From assembly GCA_963812255.1 (NCBI GenBank), contig CAWEUM010000005.1:1798001-1862000 (forward strand): DNA of 64,000 bases, given 5' to 3'. Under the pieces are notes generated by a model. It was not told where the DNA came from, searched no databases, and saw nothing but the letters and a program-made list of their open reading frames with translations. The stretch is from DATJGR01 sp963812255 (lineage in GTDB: Bacteria > Pseudomonadota > Gammaproteobacteria > Pseudomonadales > Azotimanducaceae). The position numbers and the translations under genes are program-made. Shown here piece by piece: positions 51,222-58,971 of the stretch (its first letter is position 1; every line of letters starts with the position of its first letter).

Positions 51222-52532
51222 TCAGGGTGTCAGTCGGTCGCGGTCCCTGGGATACAACGCGGCTTCGCGCACATTGGCCAGTCCGAGAACCGAAGCGGTC
51301 AGGCGTTCCAGCCCAATTGCCAGGCCGCCGTGCGGCGGCATGCCGAGTTCAAACATCTTCAGATGGCTTTCGAACGCGGCCGGCTCGATCTGACGAGCGC
51401 GTAAAGCCGCTTCGAGGTCGGCGCGCCGGTGCAGGCGCTGCCCACCGGTCGTGATCTCGACGCCGCGAAACAGCAGGTCGAAGCTTTGCGCAGCGCCAGT
51501 CGCACCGCGTGGCGCAGAATAGAATGGCCTGCCCGACAACGGAAACCCAACGACGAAAACCGCCGGCACGCCCGTCTCTCGCTCCGCCATCGCGCACAGC
51601 CGGCGTTCTGCCTCCGGATCAAGGTCATCGACGAGGTGCGTGGTGCCGTGCGCGCGCGTGAGCCTCGCCAGGCAGGCATCGAACTCCCAGACCGGCGCGT
51701 CCATCATCGACGGCAACGGCGCGGCGTTGCGACGACCCAGTGTTTCGCCATGCTGCTCGGTCAGCTTCGCGAACATGGACGTCAACAGTTCCTTCTCGAG
51801 CCGGATGACGTCTTCAGCCGAGTCGATGAAACCGAACTCGAGGTCGAGCGAATAGTACTCGGTCAAATGCCGCGCGCTCGCATGCGGCTCCGCGCGGTAC
51901 ACATGGCCTGTCTCGTACACACGTTCGAAGGCGGCGACGCAGTGTTCCTTGTAAAACTGCGGACTCTGCGCAAGGTATGCAAGCCGGTCGAAGTAACGGA
52001 TCGCAAACACGTTGCTTCCGCCCTCGGTCGCCGAGGCGACGATCTTCGACGTGATGATTTCAGTGAACCCCCGTCCGCGCAGGAAATCTCTGAAGTACGC
52101 AAGCAGAGCACCCTGAATGCGGAACACCTCGCCCACCGAGTCGTTGCGCGCGGCGAGCGGGCGGTACTCGAGCCGAGCGTCGCTGCCGACAGCGGAGATG
52201 TCGCTCGACGAATTGAACGGTAATCGATTCGACGCGGGGTTCAGCACACGGAGATGCTCGATGTCGATCTCGTAGCCGCCCTTCGCTCGCGCATCGGCGC
52301 GGACCGAGCCGATGATCTCGATCGCGTCGTCGACCTTCAAATGCAGTGGGGTCAGCACGTTCGTATCGGCAACGCACTGAACCTTGCCGGTGCTGTCGCG
52401 CAAAATGACGAACGTCGTGCTGGCTAGAACACGCAACCGGTATATCCAGCCTCTCAGCACAACGCATCCGCTGAGGTGCGGTTCGATTGCGCCGATCGGG
52501 ATGCGCACTTCGAATGTATGTTCCTGTTCCAT
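51222..52532 (-). CDS. archaeal-type (non-discriminating-like) aspartyl-tRNA synthetase
   Basis: A 436-residue class II synthetase. The OB-fold anticodon domain (~1-105, LRGWIYRLRVLASTTFVILRDSTGKVQCV) is followed by the catalytic domain with motif 1 in FRIQGALLAYFRDFLRGRGFTEI, motif 2 YRAEPHASARHLTEYYSLDLEFGF and motif 3 GGLAIGLERLTASVLGLANVREAALYPRDR. The length and lack of the GAD insertion domain distinguish it from bacterial AspRS (~590 residues) and match the archaeal/AspRS2 type. The chromosome probably has a standard aspS elsewhere (not in view), making this an extra, likely transferred, copy. The 38 codons upstream of this ATG are outside the family. Confidence 0.88.
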   Translation of the reverse strand: MEQEHTFEVRIPIGAIEPHLSGCVVLRGWIYRLRVLASTTFVILRDSTGKVQCVADTNVLTPLHLKVDDAIEIIGSVRADARAKGGYEIDIEHLRVLNPASNRLPFNSSSDISAVGSDARLEYRPLAARNDSVGEVFRIQGALLAYFRDFLRGRGFTEIITSKIVASATEGGSNVFAIRYFDRLAYLAQSPQFYKEHCVAAFERVYETGHVYRAEPHASARHLTEYYSLDLEFGFIDSAEDVIRLEKELLTSMFAKLTEQHGETLGRRNAAPLPSMMDAPVWEFDACLARLTRAHGTTHLVDDLDPEAERRLCAMAERETGVPAVFVVGFPLSGRPFYSAPRGATGAAQSFDLLFRGVEITTGGQRLHRRADLEAALRARQIEPAAFESHLKMFELGMPPHGGLAIGLERLTASVLGLANVREAALYPRDRDRLTP

Positions 52533-52793
52533 GACAGCTTTCCATGTGGTTGGAAATCTGCTGGAACCGTAAGACGGCGGTGCCATCCAGCTTCCGACGC
52601 GAACGTCGGCACTCAATGACGCTGTTTCGTAGCGCTTCCGTCTCATCCTAGTAGGGCCTGCGCTGCAATGTGCTGCGCTTCCGGTTCGGGAGAGCCTCTC
52701 GGAGGGGTCTGTCCTCGTCTGCGAGTGCGGCGCATGTTACGCGTCAGGGTGCGACGCCGCAATTTTCGGACGCGCTGCACCTGGCCGAATTCA

Positions 52794-52822
52794 TTGACAC
52801 TGCACGATACAGCCCGGAAAAT
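52794..52822 (+). promoter_or_regulatory. sigma-70 promoter of the beta-barrel protein gene
   Basis: Consensus -35 TTGACA, 17-base spacer and -10 GAAAAT (4/6). The start would lie near 52829, giving a leader of ~80 bases to the ATG at 52911. The rest of the 378-bp gap between the divergent synthetase and barrel genes shows nothing else. Confidence 0.55.
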
Positions 52823-52910
52823 GCGCGCCGCTCGACGCCCTGATGCTTGTAGGCGAGGAGCACGTCCCGTTGAAGACAATCGGTTCGAGGTTCTCTCCAA
52901 GAGGTTTTCT

Positions 52911-53501
52911 ATGACCCAGAAGGCGTCGATCGTTTCATTGTTCCTGGCCTCTCTGGCCATTGCCGCTACAGCACAAGCCGGAGATGAGGGGCTCTACGTC
53001 GGCGGCAGCGTAGGTCAAAGCACGTTCAAGGATTCGGCCCGCGTGAGCGACGGTTTCAATACCCAGAAGATCAGCTTCGACGAGAGCGACACGAGCTACA
53101 GACTCTTTGGCGGATACATGCTGCTGCCGTTCCTGGGCGTGGAGACCGGCTACACGAACTTCGGTACGCCCAACAAAACGTACAAGAACACCGCAGTCGG
53201 TACCGTCAACGCGAACATCGACGTCGACGGCTGGGACGCATTCGTCGTGGGCAACCTGCCGTTGGGGCCGATCGACGTGTTCGCGAAAGCCGGCGTGTTG
53301 TGGGTGAACACCGACTCCAAAATCAGATTCGGCGGCTCGACCGCTGGATCAGGTTCAGACAGCGACCAGGTCGGCGCCTACGGAGTGGGCGCTGCGTTCG
53401 GCTTTGGGAACCTGAAAGTTCGCACCGAATACACAACGTACGACGTCTCGAACATCGATGACCTGTACATGCTCTCGGCTGGTTTGACGTATCAGTTCTA
53501 G
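52911..53501 (+). CDS. small outer-membrane beta-barrel protein (OmpA/OmpW-like)
   Basis: A 196-residue protein with signal peptide ~1-24 (..AIAATAQAGDEG) and an eight-stranded barrel pattern: GLYVGGSVGQSTFKDS, SYRLFGGYMLLPFLGVETGYTNFG, FVVGNLPLGPIDVFAKAGVLWVN, AYGVGAAFGFGNLKVRTEYT and the C-terminal MLSAGLTYQF with terminal Phe for BAM. It belongs to the outer membrane beta-barrel (OMP_b-brl) group; function structural or unknown. AAGAGG supports the start. The open frame upstream to 52668 is leader DNA. Confidence 0.88.
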   Translation: MTQKASIVSLFLASLAIAATAQAGDEGLYVGGSVGQSTFKDSARVSDGFNTQKISFDESDTSYRLFGGYMLLPFLGVETGYTNFGTPNKTYKNTAVGTVNANIDVDGWDAFVVGNLPLGPIDVFAKAGVLWVNTDSKIRFGGSTAGSGSDSDQVGAYGVGAAFGFGNLKVRTEYTTYDVSNIDDLYMLSAGLTYQF

Positions 53502-53592
53502 CCGTTCCATTGGCAACACGGCGGGGCGCTCGTCGGCATGACGCCGCAATGAGCGCCGGACCCGTCCGGATGCAGCCGCCGTCATGCGGGCC

Positions 53593-53706
53593 TCAGATAC
53601 CGGACATCCGCGACTGCTTCTTGGCCTTCTTCTCGGCGCGCTTTTCCGTCAGGCTCTTTGCAGCCTTCTTCTTGCCTTCCTTCTTGTTCCGATGTTCCTT
53701 GCTCAC
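53593..53706 (-). CDS. 37-residue Lys-rich small protein
   Basis: A short gene found by hand. AGGAG lies ten bases before a GTG start; the product is MSKEHRNKKEGKKKAAKSLT followed by EKRAEKKAKKQSRMSGI: about 40% Lys/Arg with a coiled or helical pattern and no hydrophobic part. Such small basic proteins are known in proteobacteria and may bind RNA, DNA or ribosomes, but I assign no function. The other frames over the same DNA are not credible. Confidence 0.6.
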   Translation of the reverse strand: MSKEHRNKKEGKKKAAKSLTEKRAEKKAKKQSRMSGI

Positions 53707-53857
53707 GTCCCTCGCTCCTGGCCGATTTCGATACATGCATGCGGCTTCGCCAACGAAACCGCCCGTCAATCATACTCGCAGCCCATCACGCCGATGAACC
53801 GGAGCCATACGCGGATGGCAGTCTAGTGCGCGCTATACTTTGGCGCGCTGCACTCGG

Positions 53858-54361
53858 CTAGGCATCCTTCTTGCGGTCGAGGAACCTCGACGCCATCGAC
53901 AGAATTGGCCCGACGCTCGCCAACCCGAGTTGCAGTGGATCAGCCTTCGCCACACGGGAAATGCTCTCACCGATCTGCGTCACCTGGAGCTGCAAATGCG
54001 CCAGCTGAGCTTTCAGCTGTGTTGCGTCGTCGGCGAGTTGGGCCAACGCCAACTCGCGCAGTTCGTTTACCATCGCTTCTTCGGCCGTCGGCGTTCGTCG
54101 CCGCGCCAGCAGTAACAGAATCAGCGCCAACAGCGCATCGAATCCAGCCATCGCCATCGCAGCCGTTGTTTCCGTGTACGCGGCTGCAATCAAATTGAAT
54201 GCGCACAGATTAATCAGGCCGAATGCCAATACCGCAGCGACAAACGCGGCGGCAGAAAAGGCGGCGGTTCGCGCAGCCTGCTTGGCGCGAATCCGAATCG
54301 CCAGCGCTTCCGTACGCGCTAACAGCGCGAGCCGTTGCAGCAATGCGTCCATTTGGTCCAT
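53858..54361 (-). CDS. YqjE/holin-like two-helix membrane protein
   Basis: A 167-residue protein with an N-terminal amphipathic helix (LLQRLALLARTEALAIRIRAKQ), two membrane helices (~35-60 and ~70-87) and a C-terminal coiled coil (ELRELALAQLADDATQLKAQLAHLQLQV). The layout resembles the DUF1469/phage_holin_3_6 family (E. coli YqjE). It follows the DUF883-like gene by 9 bp on the same strand, as yqjE follows yqjD in E. coli. Role: membrane association of stress-time ribosomes or cell envelope, by analogy only. Confidence 0.65.
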   Translation of the reverse strand: MDQMDALLQRLALLARTEALAIRIRAKQAARTAAFSAAAFVAAVLAFGLINLCAFNLIAAAYTETTAAMAMAGFDALLALILLLLARRRTPTAEEAMVNELRELALAQLADDATQLKAQLAHLQLQVTQIGESISRVAKADPLQLGLASVGPILSMASRFLDRKKDA

Positions 54362-54370
54362 CCCGATGCG

Positions 54371-54661
54371 TTAGCGCGGCAGCAGCCGCCCCAGCAGAAC
54401 GCCGAGCGCGAAGATCGCAATCGCCGTGCCGGCTGGAATGTCCTCGAACTGCTTTTCAATCAAATCGACGAAGCCATCGAACTGCTCCTTGATCTTGTCC
54501 ACCGTTTCGGATTCGAGGCCCAACGGACCCGAATGCGACGAATCGACGCCGCTTTCCGCCGAGTTATCGGACGGTGCACCTGAGTCAGGCGGCAACTGCT
54601 TAGTCAGCGCATCGATCTGGCTGCGAAGCGCTTCGATTTCGTTCATCAAGTCGGCGGCCAT
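54371..54661 (-). CDS. YqjD/ElaB-like (DUF883) membrane-anchored protein
   Basis: A 96-residue protein: helical N-terminus (AADLMNEIEALRSQIDALTKQL), Ser/Pro/Gly-rich linker (~25-50), amphipathic helix (VDKIKEQFDGFVDLIEKQFEDI) and one C-terminal Gly-rich membrane helix ending LGVLLGRLLPR. This is the pattern of ElaB/YqjD proteins, which tether ribosomes to the inner membrane in stationary phase. The frame is open 30 codons further up, but that part runs through the inverted repeat region, so the ATG at 54661 is chosen; this is uncertain. Confidence 0.6.
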   Translation of the reverse strand: MAADLMNEIEALRSQIDALTKQLPPDSGAPSDNSAESGVDSSHSGPLGLESETVDKIKEQFDGFVDLIEKQFEDIPAGTAIAIFALGVLLGRLLPR

Positions 54662-54743
54662 CACGTACTCATGGGGGTCGATCAGGCTCTTATAGATGAT
54701 GCGGACGCGGCCCGCCAGTCCCACGAAGACGATCTCCTGTGGC

Positions 54744-54765
54744 GGGGTCAAGTCGCTCTGACCCC
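54744..54765. repeat. GGGGTCA...TGACCCC inverted repeat
   Basis: GGGGTCA and TGACCCC flank an 8-base centre (AGTCGCTC). It lies between the MoaD-like gene and the YqjD-like gene. The arms match the palindrome at 8938-8966, so it may be a dispersed element or a terminator. Confidence 0.5.
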
Positions 54766-54776
54766 ACCTTTGTACC

Positions 54777-55037
54777 CTATCCGCCGGACAAGGCCTGCAG
54801 GATCATCACTTCGTCGTCGGGTCCGAGTACATGATCGAGTTCCGCGATGGCGTCGCGATTGACGAATACCCGCACGTGCGGCCGCAGCGCATCGGCTTCG
54901 TTGACGATTCGAAAGCGCATGCCCGGATAGCGCAGATCCAGATCGACGAGCAGTGCGGCGACCGTCCCGCCATGCGCCTCCACGACGCGCGCGCCGGCGG
55001 TGTAGGACTGCAGCACCGATGGAATGCCTACCTTCAT
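54777..55037 (-). CDS. MoaD/ThiS-family ubiquitin-like sulfur carrier
   Basis: An 86-residue beta-grasp protein: MKVGIPSVLQSYTAGARVVE, the loop GTVAALLVDLDLRYPGMRFRI, PHVRVFVNRD and a C-terminal GPDDEVMILQALSGG. The free Gly-Gly end is the activated thiocarboxylate site of MoaD/ThiS/CysO-type carriers. It ends the two-gene unit behind the BNR-repeat protein (12-bp gap). The partner enzyme that would adenylate it is not in the window. It is CysO-like in length rather than classical MoaD. Confidence 0.85.
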   Translation of the reverse strand: MKVGIPSVLQSYTAGARVVEAHGGTVAALLVDLDLRYPGMRFRIVNEADALRPHVRVFVNRDAIAELDHVLGPDDEVMILQALSGG

Positions 55038-55049
55038 GTCACGCCATCG

Positions 55050-56255
55050 TCAGTGCGCGAATACCGCCGCTTCGAGTGAGTAGATGTGCGGCAGGTGGGC
55101 GGCGAGACACTGCCAGTTTTCGCCCTCATCGATGCTCCCCCATACTTCGCCGTTCGTGGTACCGAAATAGACGCCGACCAGCGGCTGCGCATCGATTGCC
55201 AGCGACTGACGCAGCACCGTGTACCACGCCCGTTCCGGCAATCCGCGGTCCAGGCGCGTCCAACTCTCACCGCGGTCACGGGTGCGATACACCGCCGGCC
55301 TACCCCCGGGACAGGTGCGCGGCCACACATCGGTTCCGTCCATCGGAAACACCCAGAATGTATCCGGATCACGGGGGTGCAGGCCGATTGCAAAACCGAT
55401 GTCGCCGATGTCGCGCGGCATGTTGTCGCCGATACGAACCCAGCGCGCCTCCGGACGATGCATCCGGTAGATCCCGCAATGGTTCTGTTGCAACAACAGA
55501 TCCGGTGCAAGCGGATGCAACGTCATGCAGTGCGGATCGTAGCCGTACTCCGGATGCGGATCAGGACCGATCGGAGACACCATTCCCGTATTGAGCAAAT
55601 GCCAGCTCGCACCTTGATCGGTGGATTCGAACACGCCGGCGGAACCGGTACCGAAATACATGTGCCGCGCATCGCGCGGGTCGATCAGAATCGAATGGAT
55701 CGGCGAACCGTCGGGATTACGCTGCTGCATATCGCCGGTCCATTCGATCCATTTCGGATGATCGTTCCAACCCGCTACGCCCTGCCATGTGACACCGCCG
55801 TCTTCCGATCTGAACAGACCCTCAGGCGACGTGCCCGCGTACCAGACACCTGGCTCACTGGCGTGGCCGGGTGTCAACCAGAAGACTTGCTCGACGCTCG
55901 TTGAGCGGCGCGAATCGTTCGGCTTCGAGAATGCCGGCGGCTTCGCCGACTCCAGCCATGTCGTGCCGAAGTCGGTTGAGCGAAACACCGTCGGTCCGAG
56001 GTGACCCGTGCGCAATGCCAGCAATACCGTACGACCGTCTCGAGGATCCACCACCGCGTGATGCACGATGTGACCGAGAAACACCGGTCCGCTCAGCGAA
56101 AATCGGTCGCGTTGCGCGGAAGCCGTCAGGAAGAATGCACCCTTTTTCGTACCGACGAGCAACGTCAGGCCGTCGAGTATCGCCGTGGCACGATGGTCGG
56201 ACTGACTCAGCGGTTCGAACGCTCGCGAGCCGGGCGGGACGGGTTGTTCGCTCAT
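55050..56255 (-). CDS. BNR/Asp-box repeat beta-propeller protein (sialidase-like)
   Basis: A 401-residue cytoplasmic propeller (no signal peptide). Asp-boxes S-x-D-x-G-x-T-W occur at FRSTDFGTTW, FRSEDGGVTW, FESTDQGASW, YRTRDRGESW and GSIDEGENW. Proteins of this type are often annotated as exo-alpha-sialidase or glycosyl hydrolase, yet they lack a signal peptide, and the RIP and Arg triad of sialidases are not evident. The family very often neighbours a MoaD/ThiS-like carrier gene, as here. The substrate and chemistry are unknown. Confidence 0.8.
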   Translation of the reverse strand: MSEQPVPPGSRAFEPLSQSDHRATAILDGLTLLVGTKKGAFFLTASAQRDRFSLSGPVFLGHIVHHAVVDPRDGRTVLLALRTGHLGPTVFRSTDFGTTWLESAKPPAFSKPNDSRRSTSVEQVFWLTPGHASEPGVWYAGTSPEGLFRSEDGGVTWQGVAGWNDHPKWIEWTGDMQQRNPDGSPIHSILIDPRDARHMYFGTGSAGVFESTDQGASWHLLNTGMVSPIGPDPHPEYGYDPHCMTLHPLAPDLLLQQNHCGIYRMHRPEARWVRIGDNMPRDIGDIGFAIGLHPRDPDTFWVFPMDGTDVWPRTCPGGRPAVYRTRDRGESWTRLDRGLPERAWYTVLRQSLAIDAQPLVGVYFGTTNGEVWGSIDEGENWQCLAAHLPHIYSLEAAVFAH

Positions 56256-56327
56256 CGTGCAACGACCTCAATCAGACCGATTGCGAAGCGCGGTGGCAGC
56301 ACTCGTGATGCGCTTACCAAGCACTTG

Positions 56328-56359
56328 TGCCGGCGCAGCACCAGTGTAGTGCGCCGGCA
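56328..56359. repeat. perfect 10-bp inverted repeat upstream of the BNR gene
   Basis: TGCCGGCGCA and TGCGCCGGCA form a perfect GC-rich stem around a 12-base loop. It lies in the 223-bp gap downstream of the MFS gene and 73 bp before the BNR gene start on the same strand; no T-tract follows on either strand. Confidence 0.6.
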
Positions 56360-56478
56360 TTCACGGGGCCACAGATTGTATTTTCGATCGTACGCGACGA
56401 TCTCGAGCCGCGTATGGCAAGCTGAACGGGTGACGGCGCAAAGCGCTTATCGACGAAACAGCGGGTGCATTTCCCGGG

Positions 56479-57765
56479 TCAGGTTCCCTTGCGTTGCTTC
56501 GCCGCAACCGCATTCGCTACGCTCGCAGCACCTTGCCGCGCGGCCCCGGCCGTCAGTGCTCCGAGCAGAACCAGGCCGGCGGCACACGCGAGCATCGTCA
56601 TGCGTGGGTCGGTCAGACTCACCATCCACGCCGACACCGTCACCGCGATCAACAGCGTCAGCCGCATCAGAAAGTCCCGCAGACTGAACACCCGCGCGCG
56701 ATGAGCGAGGTCGGTCTCCTCCTGTAGAACCGTCTCCGTCAGAACCAGCGCCGGCGCGGCGAACAGTCCCAGCAACAGGGCCGAGCCGACAAATACCGCG
56801 AACAGCCGGCTCAGCGCGAACATCGCCAGTGCGCACCCTGCGAGCATCAAGCCTACCCCAAGCACTCTCGCCCGTGGCAACCGTTTGCCGCGCGTATTGA
56901 TCCACCAGGTGCCGATACCGCTACCGACGCCGATCGCAAACAGCAATCCCCCCAGGCGCGACATGCCCGGCGCGCTCGCCATTGCCTGGATGTGCTGGTT
57001 GCCCGCGACGTGCAACACGCCACCGGCAAACCACACCGCCGCGAGCGCTATCAGTCCCATGCCAACGGACCCACTACGGCGCACGACACCCCAGCCCGCA
57101 CCGACCTCGTCGAGGTAGCCACGCACGCTGACCCGCGTAGACCGCGCATGATGCGCATCGGCGCGATACACGATCATCGTCAGACCAACCACCGATATCA
57201 GATAGCTCGCGGCATCCAACCGCATCGCGAGTGCCCAGCCCCAGCGATCGATGATGTAGCCGCCAGCCAACGCACCAATCGCCGTCGCAATAATGCCGGC
57301 ACCTGCCAGCAAGGAGTTCGCGGCCAAAAGCTGGTCGACGCGCACGACCTCGGGCAGCAGCGCGCTCTTGGCAGGCAGAAACACGACGTTCACGGTGAAC
57401 AGCAGGAACACCAACACGAACACGACATCCGCCGAATGCGTGAGATGGAATAGTATCGGCACCAACATTACCAATAGGGCGCGCAAGGCATCACTGACCG
57501 CGAGAACGTGCTTTAGATTGTGTCGATCTACCCAGGCTCCGGTGAACGGCGCGAACAACAGCACCGGCGCAACGACAACATTTGCAAACAGTGCCAGCAG
57601 CGCTGCGTAGCTCGCGCTCGCGTCGGTCTTGCTGTGCTCGTAAAGCAGACCCGCAAGCGCCAGGTAAGTGAATCGATCACCTGTGATGGAGAAGATCTGA
57701 CCCCACCACAACGATGCGAAGCTGCGTTGCCTGAGCAACGAGCGGCTCGCTGAACCGTTCGTCAA
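56479..57765 (-). CDS. MFS transporter (EntS-like)
   Basis: A 428-residue permease with ~11-12 helices. It starts SFASLWWGQIFSITGDRFTYLAL and has the MFS loop GAWVDRHNLKHVLAVSDALRALLVM and PAKSALLPEVVRVDQLLAANSLL, the arrangement of the EntS/MFS_3 group, which exports siderophores or other amphiphiles. It lies 33 bp after the glycosyltransferase gene on the same strand and may export or flip the product of that operon (inference). A Lys/Arg tail (VAAKQRKGT) ends the protein. Confidence 0.87.
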   Translation of the reverse strand: MTNGSASRSLLRQRSFASLWWGQIFSITGDRFTYLALAGLLYEHSKTDASASYAALLALFANVVVAPVLLFAPFTGAWVDRHNLKHVLAVSDALRALLVMLVPILFHLTHSADVVFVLVFLLFTVNVVFLPAKSALLPEVVRVDQLLAANSLLAGAGIIATAIGALAGGYIIDRWGWALAMRLDAASYLISVVGLTMIVYRADAHHARSTRVSVRGYLDEVGAGWGVVRRSGSVGMGLIALAAVWFAGGVLHVAGNQHIQAMASAPGMSRLGGLLFAIGVGSGIGTWWINTRGKRLPRARVLGVGLMLAGCALAMFALSRLFAVFVGSALLLGLFAAPALVLTETVLQEETDLAHRARVFSLRDFLMRLTLLIAVTVSAWMVSLTDPRMTMLACAAGLVLLGALTAGAARQGAASVANAVAAKQRKGT

Positions 57766-57798
57766 TGGCTCTCCGAACGGTTGTTCAACTGGGTCCGC

Positions 57799-58971
57799 TC
57801 ACGCCGCTGAGCGAGTTGCCGAATCCGTATCGGCATCCGCATCGGCCGGCACGCTGGCCGAATGGGCCAGCAGCGATTGGTACACAGTCTCGATCTGATC
57901 GGTGACGCGCGGCCATGCGAATTCGAGCGCGCTCTTGCGGCCGTTGATACTCAGCGTGGTACGCCGATCGTCGTTCTGAACCAGGCCGCAGAGAGCCCGC
58001 GCCAGCGAATCGACATTTCCTGGTTCATGCAGCACGCCGTTGCAGCCTGGAACAACCACCGAGCGATAGCCCGGAATGTCCGAACACACCACCGGGCGCC
58101 CGGACGCCATCGCCTCGAGCAGCACGATGCCGAAGCTTTCGTTGCCGGTCGCCGGAGATACGAAGATGTCGGCAGTCGCATACCAACGCGGAAGATCGCG
58201 CGCCGGCACTGCGCCGACGAAGGTCACGTGTTCGCGCATATCGGTGCGAACACGGGCTTCGAGCTTTCGCCGCAGATAGGAGTCGCCAACGATCAGAAAA
58301 CGCGCCCGACCACGGGTTTTTTCCACCACCTGCGGAATCGCGGCAATCAGATGATTGACGCCTTTGCGCGGATCGAGCCGGCCGACGAAAACGATGTTGA
58401 CTTTGTCGGCCGACCTCCACTCATCGAACGGTTCGTTGTCGGGATGAAATCGTTCGACATCGACCCCATTGGGAATCAACCGATAAGTCCCGCCAAAGTA
58501 ATGCTCGGCGCATTCCTGCGCGGTTGGCGATACCGCGATGCGCGCGTCGAGCCGCTGCATGCGGCGTGCGAGCGCGCCGCGAAACATCTCCTGCAGTCGA
58601 TTGCGGCCCGTCATGTGAAACGTGCCGACCTGCGGACACTCTGCCGCCGCCACCGCGAGCAACGGCAGACTCGGCGCGGCCGGGCAATGCGTGTGGATCA
58701 CATCGAAGGCATGGCGGCGGAACAAGGTCTCGAGTTGCCGTTTGAGACGCCAGCCTATCGTGTAATCGACGTACGCACGGTTGTACGGAATCAGCACATT
58801 GCGACCAATGCGTTCAACCGGGAGACCCTCATCGCGCTCGTCGTTAAAACGACTGGTGATCACCCTGACATCGTGACCCCGCCGCGCAAGTTCGGTTGCG
58901 GTCGCGTGGACGTGCTCTGTGACACCGCCGAAGCGCGGATAGTACGACTGCGTGACGATGCCGATTTTCAC
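57799..58971 (-). CDS. GT4-family glycosyltransferase (PimA-like)
   Basis: A 390-residue GT-B enzyme. The N-terminal glycine loop is YYPRFGGVTEHVHATATELARRGHDVRVIT; the donor-side domain has FVGRLDPRKGVNHLIAAI, and the E-x7-E motif of GT4 is ESFGIVLLEAMASGRPVV. The first half (HTHCPAAPSLPLLA, GTFHMTG) resembles phosphatidylinositol mannosyltransferase PimA and similar lipid glycosyltransferases. It overlaps the acyltransferase gene by four bases (ATGA). The C-terminal 20 residues are an acidic tail (ADADADTDS). Acceptor unknown; probably a phospholipid. Confidence 0.88.
   Translation of the reverse strand: MKIGIVTQSYYPRFGGVTEHVHATATELARRGHDVRVITSRFNDERDEGLPVERIGRNVLIPYNRAYVDYTIGWRLKRQLETLFRRHAFDVIHTHCPAAPSLPLLAVAAAECPQVGTFHMTGRNRLQEMFRGALARRMQRLDARIAVSPTAQECAEHYFGGTYRLIPNGVDVERFHPDNEPFDEWRSADKVNIVFVGRLDPRKGVNHLIAAIPQVVEKTRGRARFLIVGDSYLRRKLEARVRTDMREHVTFVGAVPARDLPRWYATADIFVSPATGNESFGIVLLEAMASGRPVVCSDIPGYRSVVVPGCNGVLHEPGNVDSLARALCGLVQNDDRRTTLSINGRKSALEFAWPRVTDQIETVYQSLLAHSASVPADADADTDSATRSAA

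Noticed and set aside
57687..57698. TCTGACCCCACC, similar to the GGGGTCAGA palindrome arm
   Set aside because: Only one arm is present and it encodes the conserved WWGQIF start of the MFS protein, so it is coding coincidence.
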